Notes: generated from the letters alone by a model not told the origin. 64,000 nucleotides of DNA from Paratrimastix pyriformis (GCA_027972325.1 JAPMOS010000116.1:62001-126000), one strand, 5' to 3'. Positions 44,030 through 55,377 are shown, counted from the stretch's first letter. A program made the numbers and translations.

Positions 44030-45153
44030 AGCCGATGGGAGAGTGTGTGAAGATAAGGGGCAGGCAGATCACGAAGGTGAGGCTATGGCAATTGATGGAG
44101 AGGTCCCGGGGGAGATGGTTTCGGGCGAGAACATGGGACAGTTTTTGGGAAACGTTCTCGACAGAGGTAGCTGAGATGTGTGACCGATATGAGGAAGGGA
44201 AAAGCACGACAGTAAAGGAGGGGCGGACGCATATGAGTACGCTGAGGAACCAATGGACGACTCCCCACACTATATCTTCGTTGCTGAGGCAGGCGGGAAG
44301 CCTAACGGTGATGGCGTTTTCGCACCCAGGGAATGCGGATCTCAGTTTCCCAGAGTATAGAACGCCGAGTAAGGAAGACTGGTTCCTGGGAGGTTCGGTG
44401 GATGGGTACGGGCTATTTAAGGAGAATCGGGACTTGTTGATTTATGCGAATCCGGAATATAACCCCCAGGAGGAGATGGATCGGTTTTTCCGAGCAATTG
44501 GAGAATGGGCGGAGAGTCCGATTGGTAGAGGAGGGAAAAGAGCGTTTAGATGCATTGTTATTGTGCCGTACGGGGAAGGGAAAGCGAACAGAATCCAGCC
44601 GGGGAGTGAGCCGAAGCACGGTGTGAGCTTGGCGATCAAGGGGGACATTCAGATGCGTGAGCTTTTCATCATCCAGGAGGGTGGGTTTGCTTTTTGGGAG
44701 CCGAGTTTCTGGCGCACTGGGAGGAAAGTGGTGGGGAAGGCGCGGTTTGATGTGGGGATTCTGATGTTTGAGAATGGGCGGGCTAGGGAGAGATTCCCGA
44801 TGGATCCAGCCCCGTTGTGGGCTCTGGAGGCGATGTTGAGGAAGGAGGCCGGGAGTCGCATGGTGCAGGTAAACTATGAGGGCCGCCCGAGAGATGGGGA
44901 AACGCTTTACAACTGGAGGGGGATATCGGAGGCGGTGGTGACGAAGGTGATGAGGAGGTTGAGAGCGAAGTGCGGCTTTAAGATGGAATACGCGAATGCA
45001 TGTAGACTGGCAGCGGAAATGGGAATTGTGGATGAAGACACTCAAAAGGAGGTGGGAAGCGAGCTGGCAGGAATCAGGAAAACGATGCTCATAGCGATTC
45101 AGCAAAGGAAGAAGTGCGAAAAATTCGAGGCAGGAATGAAAGAAGAGCTGTAG
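43984..45153 (+). CDS. LINE F C-terminal ORF with PCIF1/Dam-like methyltransferase-like region
   Basis: 389 intact codons, overlapping the knuckle frame by about 45 bp. The early part (RSRGRWFRARTWDSFWETF) looks like the usual LINE tail after the knuckle. The central part reads FLGGSVDGYGLF, LLIYANPEYN, RAFRCIVIVPYGEG, FDVGILMF. Order and spacing resemble the PCIF1/CAPAM m6Am methyltransferase core (YFGS...GSF...NPPF...FIVIVP), with NPEY in place of NPPF. This is inference from pattern only. The intact frame, in contrast to the RNase H half, suggests recent function or chance preservation. It ends 120 bp before the 3' hairpin. Confidence 0.55.
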   Translation: MPRDGGMCGGEEKWVEPMGECVKIRGRQITKVRLWQLMERSRGRWFRARTWDSFWETFSTEVAEMCDRYEEGKSTTVKEGRTHMSTLRNQWTTPHTISSLLRQAGSLTVMAFSHPGNADLSFPEYRTPSKEDWFLGGSVDGYGLFKENRDLLIYANPEYNPQEEMDRFFRAIGEWAESPIGRGGKRAFRCIVIVPYGEGKANRIQPGSEPKHGVSLAIKGDIQMRELFIIQEGGFAFWEPSFWRTGRKVVGKARFDVGILMFENGRARERFPMDPAPLWALEAMLRKEAGSRMVQVNYEGRPRDGETLYNWRGISEAVVTKVMRRLRAKCGFKMEYANACRLAAEMGIVDEDTQKEVGSELAGIRKTMLIAIQQRKKCEKFEAGMKEEL

Positions 45154-45273
45154 TCCGGAAGTCGGCGGAGACCGCCCCTGGAGGGACGGTAGCCGACCCA
45201 TGAACTCCCTGGGGTGCTCTTTCTGCAGGACTTGTCCTGCGGGAAGGCGGCCCGGGGGGGATCATGTCACCCG

Positions 45274-45287
45274 CGGGCTTCGGCCCG
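45274..45287 (+). promoter_or_regulatory. 3' UUCG hairpin of LINE F
   Basis: CGGGC-TTCG-GCCCG stem-loop, preceded by CATGTCACC and followed 31 bp later by the (CA)n tail. Confidence 0.75.
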
Positions 45288-45338
45288 ATTCCGGACTCGG
45301 CGCAAGCCGGGAAGTATCACACACACACACACACACAC

Positions 45339-45672
45339 GTTCCCCGCGAGAACGTTTCCTCGAGCGGGGCTCCCCATCCGAGTCAGCCAGCGAGTGACGA
45401 GACGGTGTCGGGTAACGGCGGCCGCTGCGAGTCTCACGAAGTTCCTGAGTGCTTTCCTTAGGCATTTTGGCGGTGGATGCTGAATCGGCCGGGTCCGAGG
45501 CAGGAGGGGCGACGGGCTGGGGGGCTTGTTGGCGGGGGCGAGGCGGGGTGCTGGTCGGGAGCTGAAGGCCCGAGGAGACGAGCGTCTCCTTCGCCTCGTG
45601 TAGGCGCTTGGCGAGCGCCAGGGAGCAGTCGAAGCAAAAAAGCCTTGAGTGCCTGCTCTTCCGGCTCCTCAG

Positions 45673-45707
<35 letters not shown>

Positions 45708-45852
45708 GCGGTGGCGGTGGCGGTGGCAGCCGGGGCGGTGGAGGCAGCCGATGTCAGTGGCGTGGAAGAACTTGAGAACCGCGGCTTCCACTGAGGCTTC
45801 CTGACGCTCTGCAAGAACGCGGTCAGGACGCAGCGAGTTCAAGGATGGCCTC
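45339..45852. other. Spacer between LINE F and H2 with a (GGTGTC)n tract
   Basis: No gene recognised. A minus-strand ORF (45814-45458) encodes an Ala/Thr/Pro-rich sequence with a Thr-Asp repeat from the hexamer tract at about 45675-45728. It may be a remnant of a low-complexity host or element ORF. Confidence 0.4.
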
Positions 45853-47965
45853 CCCGGTCGCATAGACCCTTGAGTTTTGAATTCCTTTGCCCCGATTTTT
45901 GCGTCGATTCTCTCGCTGCCTTTTGCTATTTTCCAATGAGCAAGTCTGAAGAACAATCTGGGATGACGATGGAGCAAATGGAAGAAGCCGGGAAGATCGA
46001 GGAGAAGAAACGGGATGCAGAAGCAGCTGTTGCGCAATCGGAGGCTGCGAGCAAAAAGAGACGTGAGGGTAAGGTCGGCATATTTCGCTTTTGTGGTGGG
46101 GTGAGGGGGGGACCTGCATCGGGTCCCGGCCCTATCAATGTGATCGTGGTCTTACTGGTGGTTTGTTGGATGATGTCTCTTTTGTCGCAGAGAGTCCGTG
46201 TTCCGGTTCGTTTCAAGAAGCCTCTGGACTCGTCCTCGCCCAACTATCGGAACTTGACATTGGCAATGGAGAGGGATGGATTCGCTGAGCCGCTGGTGGA
46301 GGGTTCCTACCCCTCCTTTGAGGTGCTCATATATGAAGATGATTTGGAACTATTGGACACGTTCTGTGGGGTGAAGGGATTGGACATCCTGGACCACCGA
46401 ATGGAGGAATTACCTGAGTCGCGCTCAGCCACTACGATTGTTGGGGACTTCTCCCTGGAGTTGCTCCTGAAAGCGATTAGGGATGCCAATCCTGGCTGTT
46501 TTGTGACTGGGAAACAAGTTCATGGCAAGGTCTGTCAGGTGGGGGTTGGGAATGATCATCTCTTGGTAGGTGCAAGACCCTATGATGAAGGTGTTCCGGG
46601 TGCTGTGTGTGGTGAGGGGCCCGCCAGTGTGGCCATCGGTCGTGGCGGGTCGCCGGCCGATTTTTGCCGGGGAGCGGTCGGAGCAGTTCGAGAATGTGCC
46701 TGGCAAGACCGTCATCGTGCTGAGGCCGGCCGGTTGCAGATCGGTGGCCGACGTGATGCGGTGGTTTGCGACGAGCGGTCTCACCGCCCCGGACCAAATC
46801 AAACTGAAGGATCGCGATTTGGATTCGGGGCGGTGGGACGGGGGCTTCGTCCTCCGCATCCCGACCGACGAGGTCCCCAGGGCCCGGGCTATGGCGCGGA
46901 GGGGGCAGGAAGTGGGGGCTGTTGTTGTTGCGGATACGGGCGGGCTGTGAGTGAAGTAGCTGGGCGGGTTGTGGACGGGCGCGTGGGGGTGGGCAGCTGC
47001 TGTGATCATCGGCCCCCCCCCCCTATTTCTCCCTGTCCTTCTGTGTTGGTACTGTCTGAAAACGAGTGGAAGGGAGCTGGTGAAGGGTGCAGAAAGGGGA
47101 CTGGGTGGAGAATAATGGAAGGGGTGGGCGCAATTGGAGAGGTGGATCGTGTAATTGCGAGTATTGTTTGGTGGCACGATGGATTGAATACCGTAAAACG
47201 AGGGGAAATGGGGCGAGGGGATATGGGAAAAGGGAAAGAAGGGGGTGGGGGCTTGGTTGGAATGAGGAGGGGAATCATTATGCAACTGAGGGGTGGAACA
47301 GATGGTGGAATCGGTGGAGAGAGGTGGAAGGTAAAATTGGAATGGGTGGAGATATCACAGACAAGAAGGAGGGGAACGGGAATTGGGTGAGCTCCGGTCG
47401 ACTATGTGGCCCCGGTCTATTATTTTGCCATGGTCTACTACAGGGCCCGCCTGTCTGGGATTGTGGCCGGTCAAACCGGAATGGTCCCAATGCCTGCATC
47501 TGCACAAAACCTCCGAATGAATGGGCAACTTTGGATGATGTCTGAAGGTCTGCGTAAGTATTCCTTTCTTCCTGGGTACTCATTTTCTGAGATCGATGAT
47601 CTCGTTAGGACTGGTGGTGACGCTAGGGCCGGTCAAGGGGTCAACGGTCAAACCAGGACCCCCTTAACCTCCTGCGGAGGCTAGAAAGGAGGGGGCCGCT
47701 GAGCTACGTCGGCGGGATGGCCTAGGGATCGTTACCCCTGGGGTGGCCAGAGAGAGGGTAGAGGACAACCTGGCTAAAATGTGGCAGGCAAACCTCACCG
47801 AGTGGTATGAGGAAAACCCCGATGGGGACAACCTCAAGAAGGAGGAAAACCCCGCCGTAGGGGACAACCTCAAGAAGGAGGAAAACCCCGTTGTCGGGGA
47901 CAACCTCAAGAAGGAGGAAAACGGCCCCGGCACTATTCTCAGTTCAACACGATTTACGCAGGGCT

Positions 47966-49129
47966 ATGGCCTGCGAAATCACTGCGGTGAATGATGATCT
48001 GGACGACGCAACCATTGCTTTTATTGAAAAACATGCTTCTATTCTTGATGAAGAAGATCCATTTCTGTGCTTTATTGACGAGCTCGACGATCATCGAGCT
48101 ATCTTCCGGAGCATGGACCAGCTGAGCCGTCTTTCCTTCACTTCTACCATGATCCCTGAGTTTGGCAAACTTTTTGGGTATTTGGTGGCCTCTGAGAAGC
48201 GCATCCCGTCGACCAAGTTGCTTCAGCGCATCAGTTTGAGCATTCTACGGTCGGCGGGGGGCGATCAATCTCTGTGCTGCCAAAAGCTTGCGCAATTGAT
48301 TCAATTCATTTGTGGTGCCACCATTTTCAATTTGGAGTCTTCCAGCAAGCCCGTTACTGTATCGCGAGTATCGATGGCGACCCCGTTCCCGCCCGACCTG
48401 TGGCTTCGGTGAACCCGTCCACTGCTTCGCCGCAATCCGGCCTGTGTCCAAAGTCACCGAGCACTGTCAAACAGCCTCCCGGAAAAGTGACCGCACATTG
48501 CATCGACCCCTCAGCTGCCCCGCTTCAGCTTGGAGGTGGTACGAGTCGGCCACGTCCGCCATCCCCGAACCTTCGCCAGCAAAGAAGAAGGACAGGGTTG
48601 AGGAGAAGGCTGACAGCAATCCTTTGCTGTGCGCCCTGCTGTTGCCCACCAGCAGCCCGCGCCGGTCGGGAATCCGTTCGCCAGGGTGCCGCCCCCAGCC
48701 CCACTGCATCTGCAGCAGCCCCACTGCATCTGCACCAGCCCCACTGCATCTGCACCAGCCCCCACTGCGACTCCCACTGTGGCCCCTGCCCATGCCCCTG
48801 CCCCTGCCCCTGCCCATGTTGCCCCTGCCCATGTTGCCCCTGCCCATGTTGCCCCTGCCCATGCTGCCCCTGCCCATGCTGCCCCTGCGCTTGTCCCTGC
48901 CCCAGCGCAAGGGCTTCTTGCCACGCCGAAGGGAGCCTCGCTCTGCCCCACGGATCTGGGGTTGAAGGGGAGCGGGGCGGCTCGAGTGCCCGCGGGACCG
49001 GACGGGCCGCGGAGGCGGGACTTTGGATGGTGGATCCGCCAACAACACGCCCCGATGTTCGTGTTCCGCACCAGTACCAGATGGTACATGGGGACGCGGA
49101 TGCCCAACGCCCAAGAAGTCCCAATGTAA
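47966..49129 (+). CDS. Element E protein (D/E/G family)
   Basis: Starts MACEITAVNDDLDD. Its helical N-domain includes FIEKHASILDEEDPF, IPEFGKLFGYLV and STKLLQRISLSIL. The first frame stops at 48412; the C-terminal part is open in another frame (from about 48.63 kb): NPFARVPPP, a His/Ala/Pro repeat from a 12-bp DNA repeat at 48.78-48.90 kb, and DFGWWIRQ...TSTRWYMG at the end. A frame change or intron lies between. NPFAR also occurs in G. Function unknown; the position in a mobile unit suggests an RNA-binding or packaging role, which is inference. Confidence 0.6.
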
Positions 49130-49320
49130 GGGAATTGTGTTCCTTTCGGTTCAATCTTTTGTCCCGTTGTTCAGTCTTTTCCCTGATTTATCTCCTCGAT
49201 CCACCCTATTCCTTGGTCCCCTCCCCCGTTCTTTTCTACCTCTCCCTGTCACCATAGCCCCGCCCCTAGCCCTAGTTGCCCGCAGAATTGCGGGGACATG
49301 GGAGGACTGGGGTCATGTTA

Positions 49321-49334
49321 CCGGCTTCGGCCGG
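49321..49334 (+). promoter_or_regulatory. 3' UUCG hairpin of element E
   Basis: CCGGC-TTCG-GCCGG stem-loop, preceded by CATGTTA and followed by the (CA)n tail ending at 49391. Confidence 0.8.
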
Positions 49335-50186
49335 AATCGGGAGTTTTGCATCTCTATGTTGCAAACATGTATGACACACACACACACACACAAGGAGGAA
49401 AACCCTGCCGTCGGGGACAACCTCAAGGGGCATCGCTGGGCGACACCGGCTGGGTGGGGGACGGACACGGAGGAGGAAAACCCCAAGAGAGACAACCTCA
49501 AGAAGGAGGAAAACCCCGCCGAAGGGGACAACCTCATGAGGGAAGGAGCAGAGGAGAACCCCGACTTTGGGGAAAACCTCGATGGTGGGATGGAGGACCA
49601 TGCCGGGGATGGGAATGCGGCACAGGCTGGCGACATAAGGGGCATACTACCTTGGCTCAGGTGGCTGGGGCTGGCTTCCTTTTGGCTTACGGTCTGTGCG
49701 AATGTTTCCCTTGTTGCCGTTTGCCTTGTAGACTCCTTTGATTTTCGGCAGTGCTCTTGGGACAGGGAGGTTTGGAAAGGGAGACAGGCTAAGATATCAT
49801 GGATGCAAGTGATAATGTACGCTTGGGGGGACTTGGAAGGTCTAGCATGCCAGGCCAATTGGAAATTTATTGTTGACCGATTAAAGAGATGGGTGGGGAT
49901 GAAGGAGGGGCGGAAAAGGGGTCGGGGTGACATTGACTTGGTTGAGTTTTTGAAAAAGCAGGTTGGGTTGGTTGAGTTTCCTTTTAATGACGATGACATC
50001 TGTGAAATGTTTGTAGGCGGTGGGGAGCAGGATTGCTACGGAGGTGGAAATGGAGTGGGGGAGGGTGATGGAGACCTGGAGGATGGTAATGGGGGCGAAA
50101 TGTATAGAGGAGTAGTTAATGCCTCCCCCGGTTGAAGTCTCGGTTGCACGTTCCTTTTTGCTCCGCCTTCTTTTCCGTTGTGAGCC

Positions 50187-51119
50187 ATGGAGATCGCAGC
50201 TGAGCATGACGAGCTCAGTACTGACGAATCGAACTTTATTGTTGAGCATGCCGAGATCCTTGATCGTGCCGAACCCATGGTCGAGTATCTTCAGAATGAG
50301 TTGGGTCGGCATCTCTGGTCCCCGTCTTCAGCACCATTGAACAACCTGTCGCCTTTTATGCGTTTGGAGCTCATTAAGCTCTTCAGCTCACTGGTCGTTA
50401 ATGAGCACCGGGCACCACGCTATTGCATCATCGAACGAACGGTTCGAATGCTGATGGAGGACAATCCCAAAAGGCAAGCCGAAGCGATGAGTGACTTTGT
50501 TTCTCAACTTCTTGGGGCTTGTTTGTTCCAGCAATCGAATGGGAAAACTTTCGACTGCCATGTGCCCCAAGACTCATCGCGCGCGTCGTCTGTGGACCAA
50601 CACAAGAAATCACCAGCACCAGCACGTCCAACACCTTTTCTGAGTCGTCGTGATGAGGAGAATCCACGACAGCTTGGAGGAGGTACCGTGAGGGACCGTC
50701 ACCCTATCGATGACGATCACCGCCCAGCCGCCAAGAAGGAGCGGTCCAAGTCACCTTCCAATCCATTTGCGGCACCTGCGGCACCACGCCCACTCGCCCC
50801 CACGGCGAATCCTTTCGCTCGGGCTGCACCCACGCCCGCACCTGCCCCTGTGCCTGTTGTTCATGCCCCTGTCCCTGCCCCTGCCCCTGTCCCTGCCCCT
50901 GTCCCTGCCCCTGCCCCTGCCCCTGCCCCTGCCCCTGCCCCTGCTGTCCCTGCTGTCCCTGCTGTCCCTTTCCGTGCTGGTGTGTCTCTGTTGCCTGTGT
51001 CTGTGTCTGTGGCTCGCGCTGCCGCTTCGCCTGACCCTGCTACGGCCCCGCCTCGCAAGATTGGCCTCCGCGATCTTCTTCCGTCCAAAGTAGGAAGAAT
51101 GAGAGCTACTCATCGGTAA
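50187..51119 (+). CDS. Element G protein, N-terminal part (D/E/G family)
   Basis: 310 open codons: MEIAAEHDELSTDE, helical domain with FIVEHAEILDRAEPM and LELIKLFSSLVVNEH, then a charged linker, NPFARAAPTP and a Pro/Ala/Val repeat (50.84-50.96 kb, from a CCTGCCCCTGTC DNA repeat). The last ~15 codons already belong to the left edge of inserted element A, so the stop at 51119 is not native. This is the most open copy of the N-terminal half in the window. Confidence 0.65.
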   Translation: MEIAAEHDELSTDESNFIVEHAEILDRAEPMVEYLQNELGRHLWSPSSAPLNNLSPFMRLELIKLFSSLVVNEHRAPRYCIIERTVRMLMEDNPKRQAEAMSDFVSQLLGACLFQQSNGKTFDCHVPQDSSRASSVDQHKKSPAPARPTPFLSRRDEENPRQLGGGTVRDRHPIDDDHRPAAKKERSKSPSNPFAAPAAPRPLAPTANPFARAAPTPAPAPVPVVHAPVPAPAPVPAPVPAPAPAPAPAPAPAVPAVPAVPFRAGVSLLPVSVSVARAAASPDPATAPPRKIGLRDLLPSKVGRMRATHR

Positions 51120-51120
51120 G

Positions 51121-51238
51121 GGGGGGCTGTGCTCATGACTAGTCTCCGTATTCACCCGACATTCAAAGAATAATAATAATAAAAATAAAACTGAAAATAG
51201 TCCACATCACCCCGTCGTTTCTTCGTCGAACCCGACTG
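51121..51238 (+). repeat. Left inverted terminal repeat of DIRS element A
   Basis: Starts GGGGGGCTGTGCTCATGAC and includes an AT-rich (AAT)n/AAAATAAAA stretch. It is found inverted at 63331-63444 with only small differences. Confidence 0.9.
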
Positions 51239-53764
51239 AGAAAGCAAAAATTTTGCGTTACCACTTTTATTGGTTTCAAGACAACCAAGCATTACTCGTT
51301 ACTATGCAACAACAAGATCAACAACAAGAACAACAACAACAAGCACCACCAGCGGCGGCAGAGTCGGCTCCTTCCAAGGACCAGTTCCTTCCCACGCCGA
51401 CCTTGGCAGCCGCCTTCTGGGCCTCGCCGGATGCCTTCGAGCACCCGCTTGACCCGGCCCATCCGGAAGTCTTGTCCTTTGAAGAGGCGCGCCGTCAAGA
51501 GGCCGACCCGCTGGCCTGCCTGGGCTCGGGTGTTGACGCTGAGCTGCAGCGCGCGTTCCTCAGGGACCTCGTCCCTGAGAGTTTCCTGGCCCAGCAACAC
51601 CACGCCCTCCGAGACCCGGAGAAGGCCTATGTGAAGGCCATCCTCAAGCGCTTCCCTCCTCTTAAGCTTCTTGGGAAGCCCAAGGTGCTCAACGCCCCAC
51701 CCAAGAGTGCCATGCACGCACGCGGGGCCCCCACAGACCTTATGGCAGCTGACGGCCGCCTGGTGTCCATGTTGGACACGGTCCAGCTCACCTCCAGGGC
51801 CTTGGCCTATGGCTACGTGGGGATCTTCGGCTCCGAGTCCGAGGACACGCAGCTGAACGCCGACCAGCTGAAGGCCGCCCTCAAGGCCGTCCAGCTCGGG
51901 TTGGTCATGCTGACGGAGCAGCTCTCCGAGGCCCGGAGAGCCGCCATGGAGCCCCACCTCGACGCTGCGGCCCTCCTGGCCCATGCCCTCCGCCAAGGGC
52001 CGCCGGCCGCCAAGAGCTGCTGGCCGTCAAGGGCCTCAAGCCCAAGTCTGGTGGTGGTGATGAGGAGAACGAGGACGAATCCGAGGCGGACCAGGGAGCT
52101 GCCGCGGCTCTCAACGAGGTCTCCGAGGACCTCTTCGGTCCTGTCGAGATCAAGGGTCTGTCCCGGTCCCGACTGGTGATCACCTCGGGGGCCGCACTAT
52201 TGCATGGCAAGAGTCAGTGCGAAGTGTCCAAAGTGACAGCGTCTTCACAGACCATTGTCCACCACAAACCGTACAACAGGCTGGCACGGTTCTCCGCGAA
52301 GCGCACCGCAAGACAGCAGGCAATTGCATCTGCATCAGCGACCGGTGCCTCGGTGTCGGTGGAAACCGAAAGCAAAAGCACAGACCATGTACCAGAAGTG
52401 CATAAAAAACCTCGAACCGAACCAGCAGAGAGTGAACAGAGGCAAGCCGCAATTGCATTCGCTGAAGTCGAGAATGGCCGTGAGGCCCAGTCCGCAAAGA
52501 CCCAAGTCTTGGAGGTCCATGACCTAGAATTTTTTCCAGTGGGGAGAAATGAAAAACCTCACAGTGAAACAAATCCAGACCTCATTTCAAAGGCGATCGC
52601 CATTGGTGGGCCCTCTGGCGGGCCGAGTGAACCGCGAACCACACCGCTCACGTTGGCTGAGCCTACCACTACCACTCGAGGTGAAGAGTTGGGTGGAAGA
52701 GGGTCTGACCTGGCATTGGTTGGGGGACCCACCGATTGCGCCAGTGCGCATCCCGTCGCGCCGCCCGAGAATGGGCCAAACCAGCAAGACCGAGGAGCCC
52801 CAGAACTCCCAGAAAACGGTGGGATGCACCGCACCACTGCAGAGCCCAGAAAGCCGAGCCCCTCTTATAGCAGGTTCTGGAAGGACACTGGAAACGGGGG
52901 ACCAGCAGCTGGCTCGCCGGAGTCCACTATTTTGGACCAGAGAGCAGAGGGAGGTCTCGGCAGTCTTGAGCGAGTATGGAACGCTCGGGGCAGTGCAGGA
53001 GTGTGGTACCAAATTGTTGTGGGAGAGTCCGATCTTCGGCGTCCCCAAGCCCCATTCCTTGAAATGGAGGGTGGTGATCGACTTGTCCGCACTAAACAGG
53101 CGGATCGATTGCCCCCATTTCAAGATGGAGGGGCTGGGGACAGCCTTCCCACTAGCCCCTCAGGGCACGTTCTTCACGAAAGTCGATCTTTCGAACGCTG
53201 ACCTGCACATGGGAGTGGCACCACACCTCATCCCGTACCTGTGTTTCAGCTGGGAGGGGAGGGAACTCCAGTGGACGGCACTCCCGTTCGGCCTCTCAGT
53301 GGCCCCACGCTCGTTCACCAAACTGATCAAACAGGCGGTGAGAGTGATGCGGGCAGCAGGCGTCCAGGTAGTCTTCTACCTGGACGACCTCCTCTTCATG
53401 GCCCAGTCCCCACAGAAGGCACGCAGGGACACGATAGCAGCGATCTATTTCCTCCACCAGCTGGGGTTAACTGTGAACTGGGAGAAGACAGACCCCAACC
53501 CATCACAGGTCGTCGAGTTCTTGGGATTCCAGCTGGACTCCAGGACGCAGACAGTGCGGGTCCCCGTGGAGAAGATGGAGGGGATCAGACAGGAGTGTCG
53601 GAACCTCATAAAAAAGGACAGACTGCTCGTCAGGGCACTGGCCCGCATCATCGGCAAGTTGTCCTCGCTCCGCCCGGCCGTCGAGGCCGCTCACCTGCAC
53701 ACCAGGGGATTGGACCTTCTCCTTCACGAGTTCGGAGAACGAGGGACAGCCTTCGTGGGATAGC

Positions 53765-53885
53765 CCCAAACAAACCCAAACCAAGAAAGAGTGAACACTT
53801 GCACAGCAAGCACGCAAAACGGCAAAATTTTATCAAAAGAATTTGACATGTCATGTCAGTGCCGGCAGTCGACTCGTCCTTTTGC
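53765..53885 (+). repeat. Left inverted repeat of element B
   Basis: Starts CCCAAACAAACCCAAACCAAG and ends GCAGTCGACTCGTCCTTT. It matches the inverted right copy at about 60548-60678 except for one roughly 10-bp indel and a few bases. Confidence 0.88.
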
Positions 53886-55377
53886 GCACTAAGCAAATCG
53901 CAACGCAATCCTTGATCCCGGAGTTCTCCATTTTCTCGGTCCTCTCGGACTCATTTTTCATAGCTTATTGGGAACTCTGAAGTCAAAGAAAACTGCATCA
54001 TCATTGTCCACAGGAGCGGGGTTTGAATGATCGACCTCATCTGTTTTGACAATGTCGCTTTCAAGCTTCAACGAGCTCTGGAAAAGATCTGCGCTCTTCT
54101 TGGGAACGGTGGGCGGTGCCCTTTGGCTCACGCGCACTCGCTTCCGCGCCACTTCGGTGGTGCATTATCGCGACCTCCCGCTCATGTATCGGTTGGCACT
54201 CGGGGTTTCTTCGGGGTCCCCCCCGTAGTTATTATCCTCGTGCTTTTTCGTCGTTTGCCGGCTGAAACGGACTTGTGACCCGCTGGGTCTTGTGAGGTGA
54301 TTGGAGAATGATCGGAGGCCCTGGCCTCCCACCACCCTCTCGGGTCTGTGTTGATCCCTGGTATTTGCTCTTCCAGAAGAGACAGACGTGAAAACTCTGT
54401 TCCTTGTTCTCAAATGAACGAAAACAAACAAAACCAGCACGAAGAAAGAACAAACATTACCGTTTTTTATACAGACTGCTTGCAGCTTTGAACGTGCTGG
54501 TTTGAACTTGGGTCTTCATTTCACACCCGAGGACACGTCTGGTGAAATGCAGTACTGTGGCTGCAGTTTTGTATTCGATTTCTTCGAACGGCTGCTCGTT
54601 TTCACGGGCGCTTCACTCCAGCGCTGCATGCGAGAAATACTCATTGCGAGGGCTCCGATGAGGCGTCTCTTTGAGGTCTTTGATTGGTTTAACACAAAGA
54701 CGACACGTTCTGGCGTAGCGCAAGTCTGTTTGGATTTGCGTTCGCCCCTCATTTGGACCTCATTTTGAGTCTCATTCTCTGGCAGTCCTTCACCCTTTCA
54801 ACCAAACGCTTCGTCTTGTGTGAGCTGGACACTGTTATTTTAGTGCGGTCTTTCAAAGCGGGTTTGCCAAGCACTGCACTCATTCTCGGACGCTCGAAAT
54901 GCTCATTCTTCTTTAGTTCCGCTTCTTTCGCCCAACTCCCCCTTTTTCTTGGAAAACATGCGGGTCCCCTCTTTTCGGCGGACTATTTTGCAAAGTCTGG
55001 GTCTTGGGTCTCGCTCATTCTGGAATGCTCTCGGCTTGAAGATGACTGAAAGAAAACTCCTGCGAGTCGGGTTCGAGGGCCCTCAATAAACGGCCGGGCC
55101 ACTTGAAGAAGTTTGCTCGAAGTTCTCTCCCGCACCCGTTCGGGCGCACCTTGGGCACTCATCGGCCATGAGCGGACGACAAAGTACCGTCGGTTCGCCT
55201 TCAGGTCATTCAACTGGAAATTCTCGCAAGGTACATTTTGAACCACGGTGGAACTCGGACGTGGTCTGCACAAGAGGCGGGGCATCGCCACTCACCACTC
55301 AGTTTTGCCTTCGGTCACTGTGTTCAGCCCGAAACGCGCGCCCCGGACCCACACGGATTTGCCAGGGGTCCGTCGGG

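Larger units (their letters stand above)
42758..45338 (+). mobile_element. LINE 3' part F (RNase H, zinc knuckle, methyltransferase-like region)
   Basis: A non-LTR retrotransposon without a visible reverse transcriptase, presumably 5'-truncated or interrupted. Its order is: charged Arg/Glu/Gly-rich region (42.76-43.2 kb), RNase H (about 43.2-43.63 kb), zinc knuckle (43.95-43.99 kb), a C-terminal ORF (43984-45153), a UUCG hairpin (45274-45287) and a (CA)n tail (45319-45338). No target-site duplication was recognised; the left border abuts H1. Confidence 0.65.
47923..49391 (+). mobile_element. ORF-only non-LTR-like element E
   Basis: 1.47 kb flanked by a 12-bp target-site duplication (AAGGAGGAAAAC at 47911-47922 and 49392-49403). 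It starts GGCCCCGG and ends in (CA)n after a UUCG hairpin (49321-49334). It lies inside the KKEENPAVGDNL repeat of H2. Length and layout match D. Confidence 0.85.
45853..50120 (+). mobile_element. Element H2 (plus-strand copy of H), interrupted by E
   Basis: Begins CCTCCCCGGTCGCATAG. The coding order is as in H1: MSKSEEQSGMTMEQMEEAG (ATG 45936) and a coiled coil, INVIVVLLVVCWMM hydrophobic helix, soluble domain to about 46.56 kb, second-frame domain to 46.95 kb (VPGKTVIVLRPAGC, WDGGFVLRIPTDEVP), KKEENPAVGDNL repeats at 47.81-47.93 kb. Insert E lies at 47923-49391. H2 then resumes with more repeats (49.39-49.58 kb) and FRQCSWDREVWKGRQAKISW, ISWMQVIMYAWGDLEG, ENLDGGMED. It reaches element G at 50121 and, by the duplicated target site, should continue at 63879 beyond the window. 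The region 46069-46190 has intron-like ends, but reading through keeps the frame. Confidence 0.65.

Noticed and set aside
46069-46190. Intron in H2 (GTAAGG...TCGCAG)
   Set aside because: Splicing would leave the frame of the following well-conserved coding part, while read-through keeps it and encodes a plausible hydrophobic helix. The donor also does not fit the GTC/GTT pattern.
53765-53790. Telomere-like repeats (CCCAAA/TTTGGG) at the ends of element B
   Set aside because: Only two or three irregular units, present at both ends as part of a longer inverted repeat, so they are termin of the element rather than telomere.
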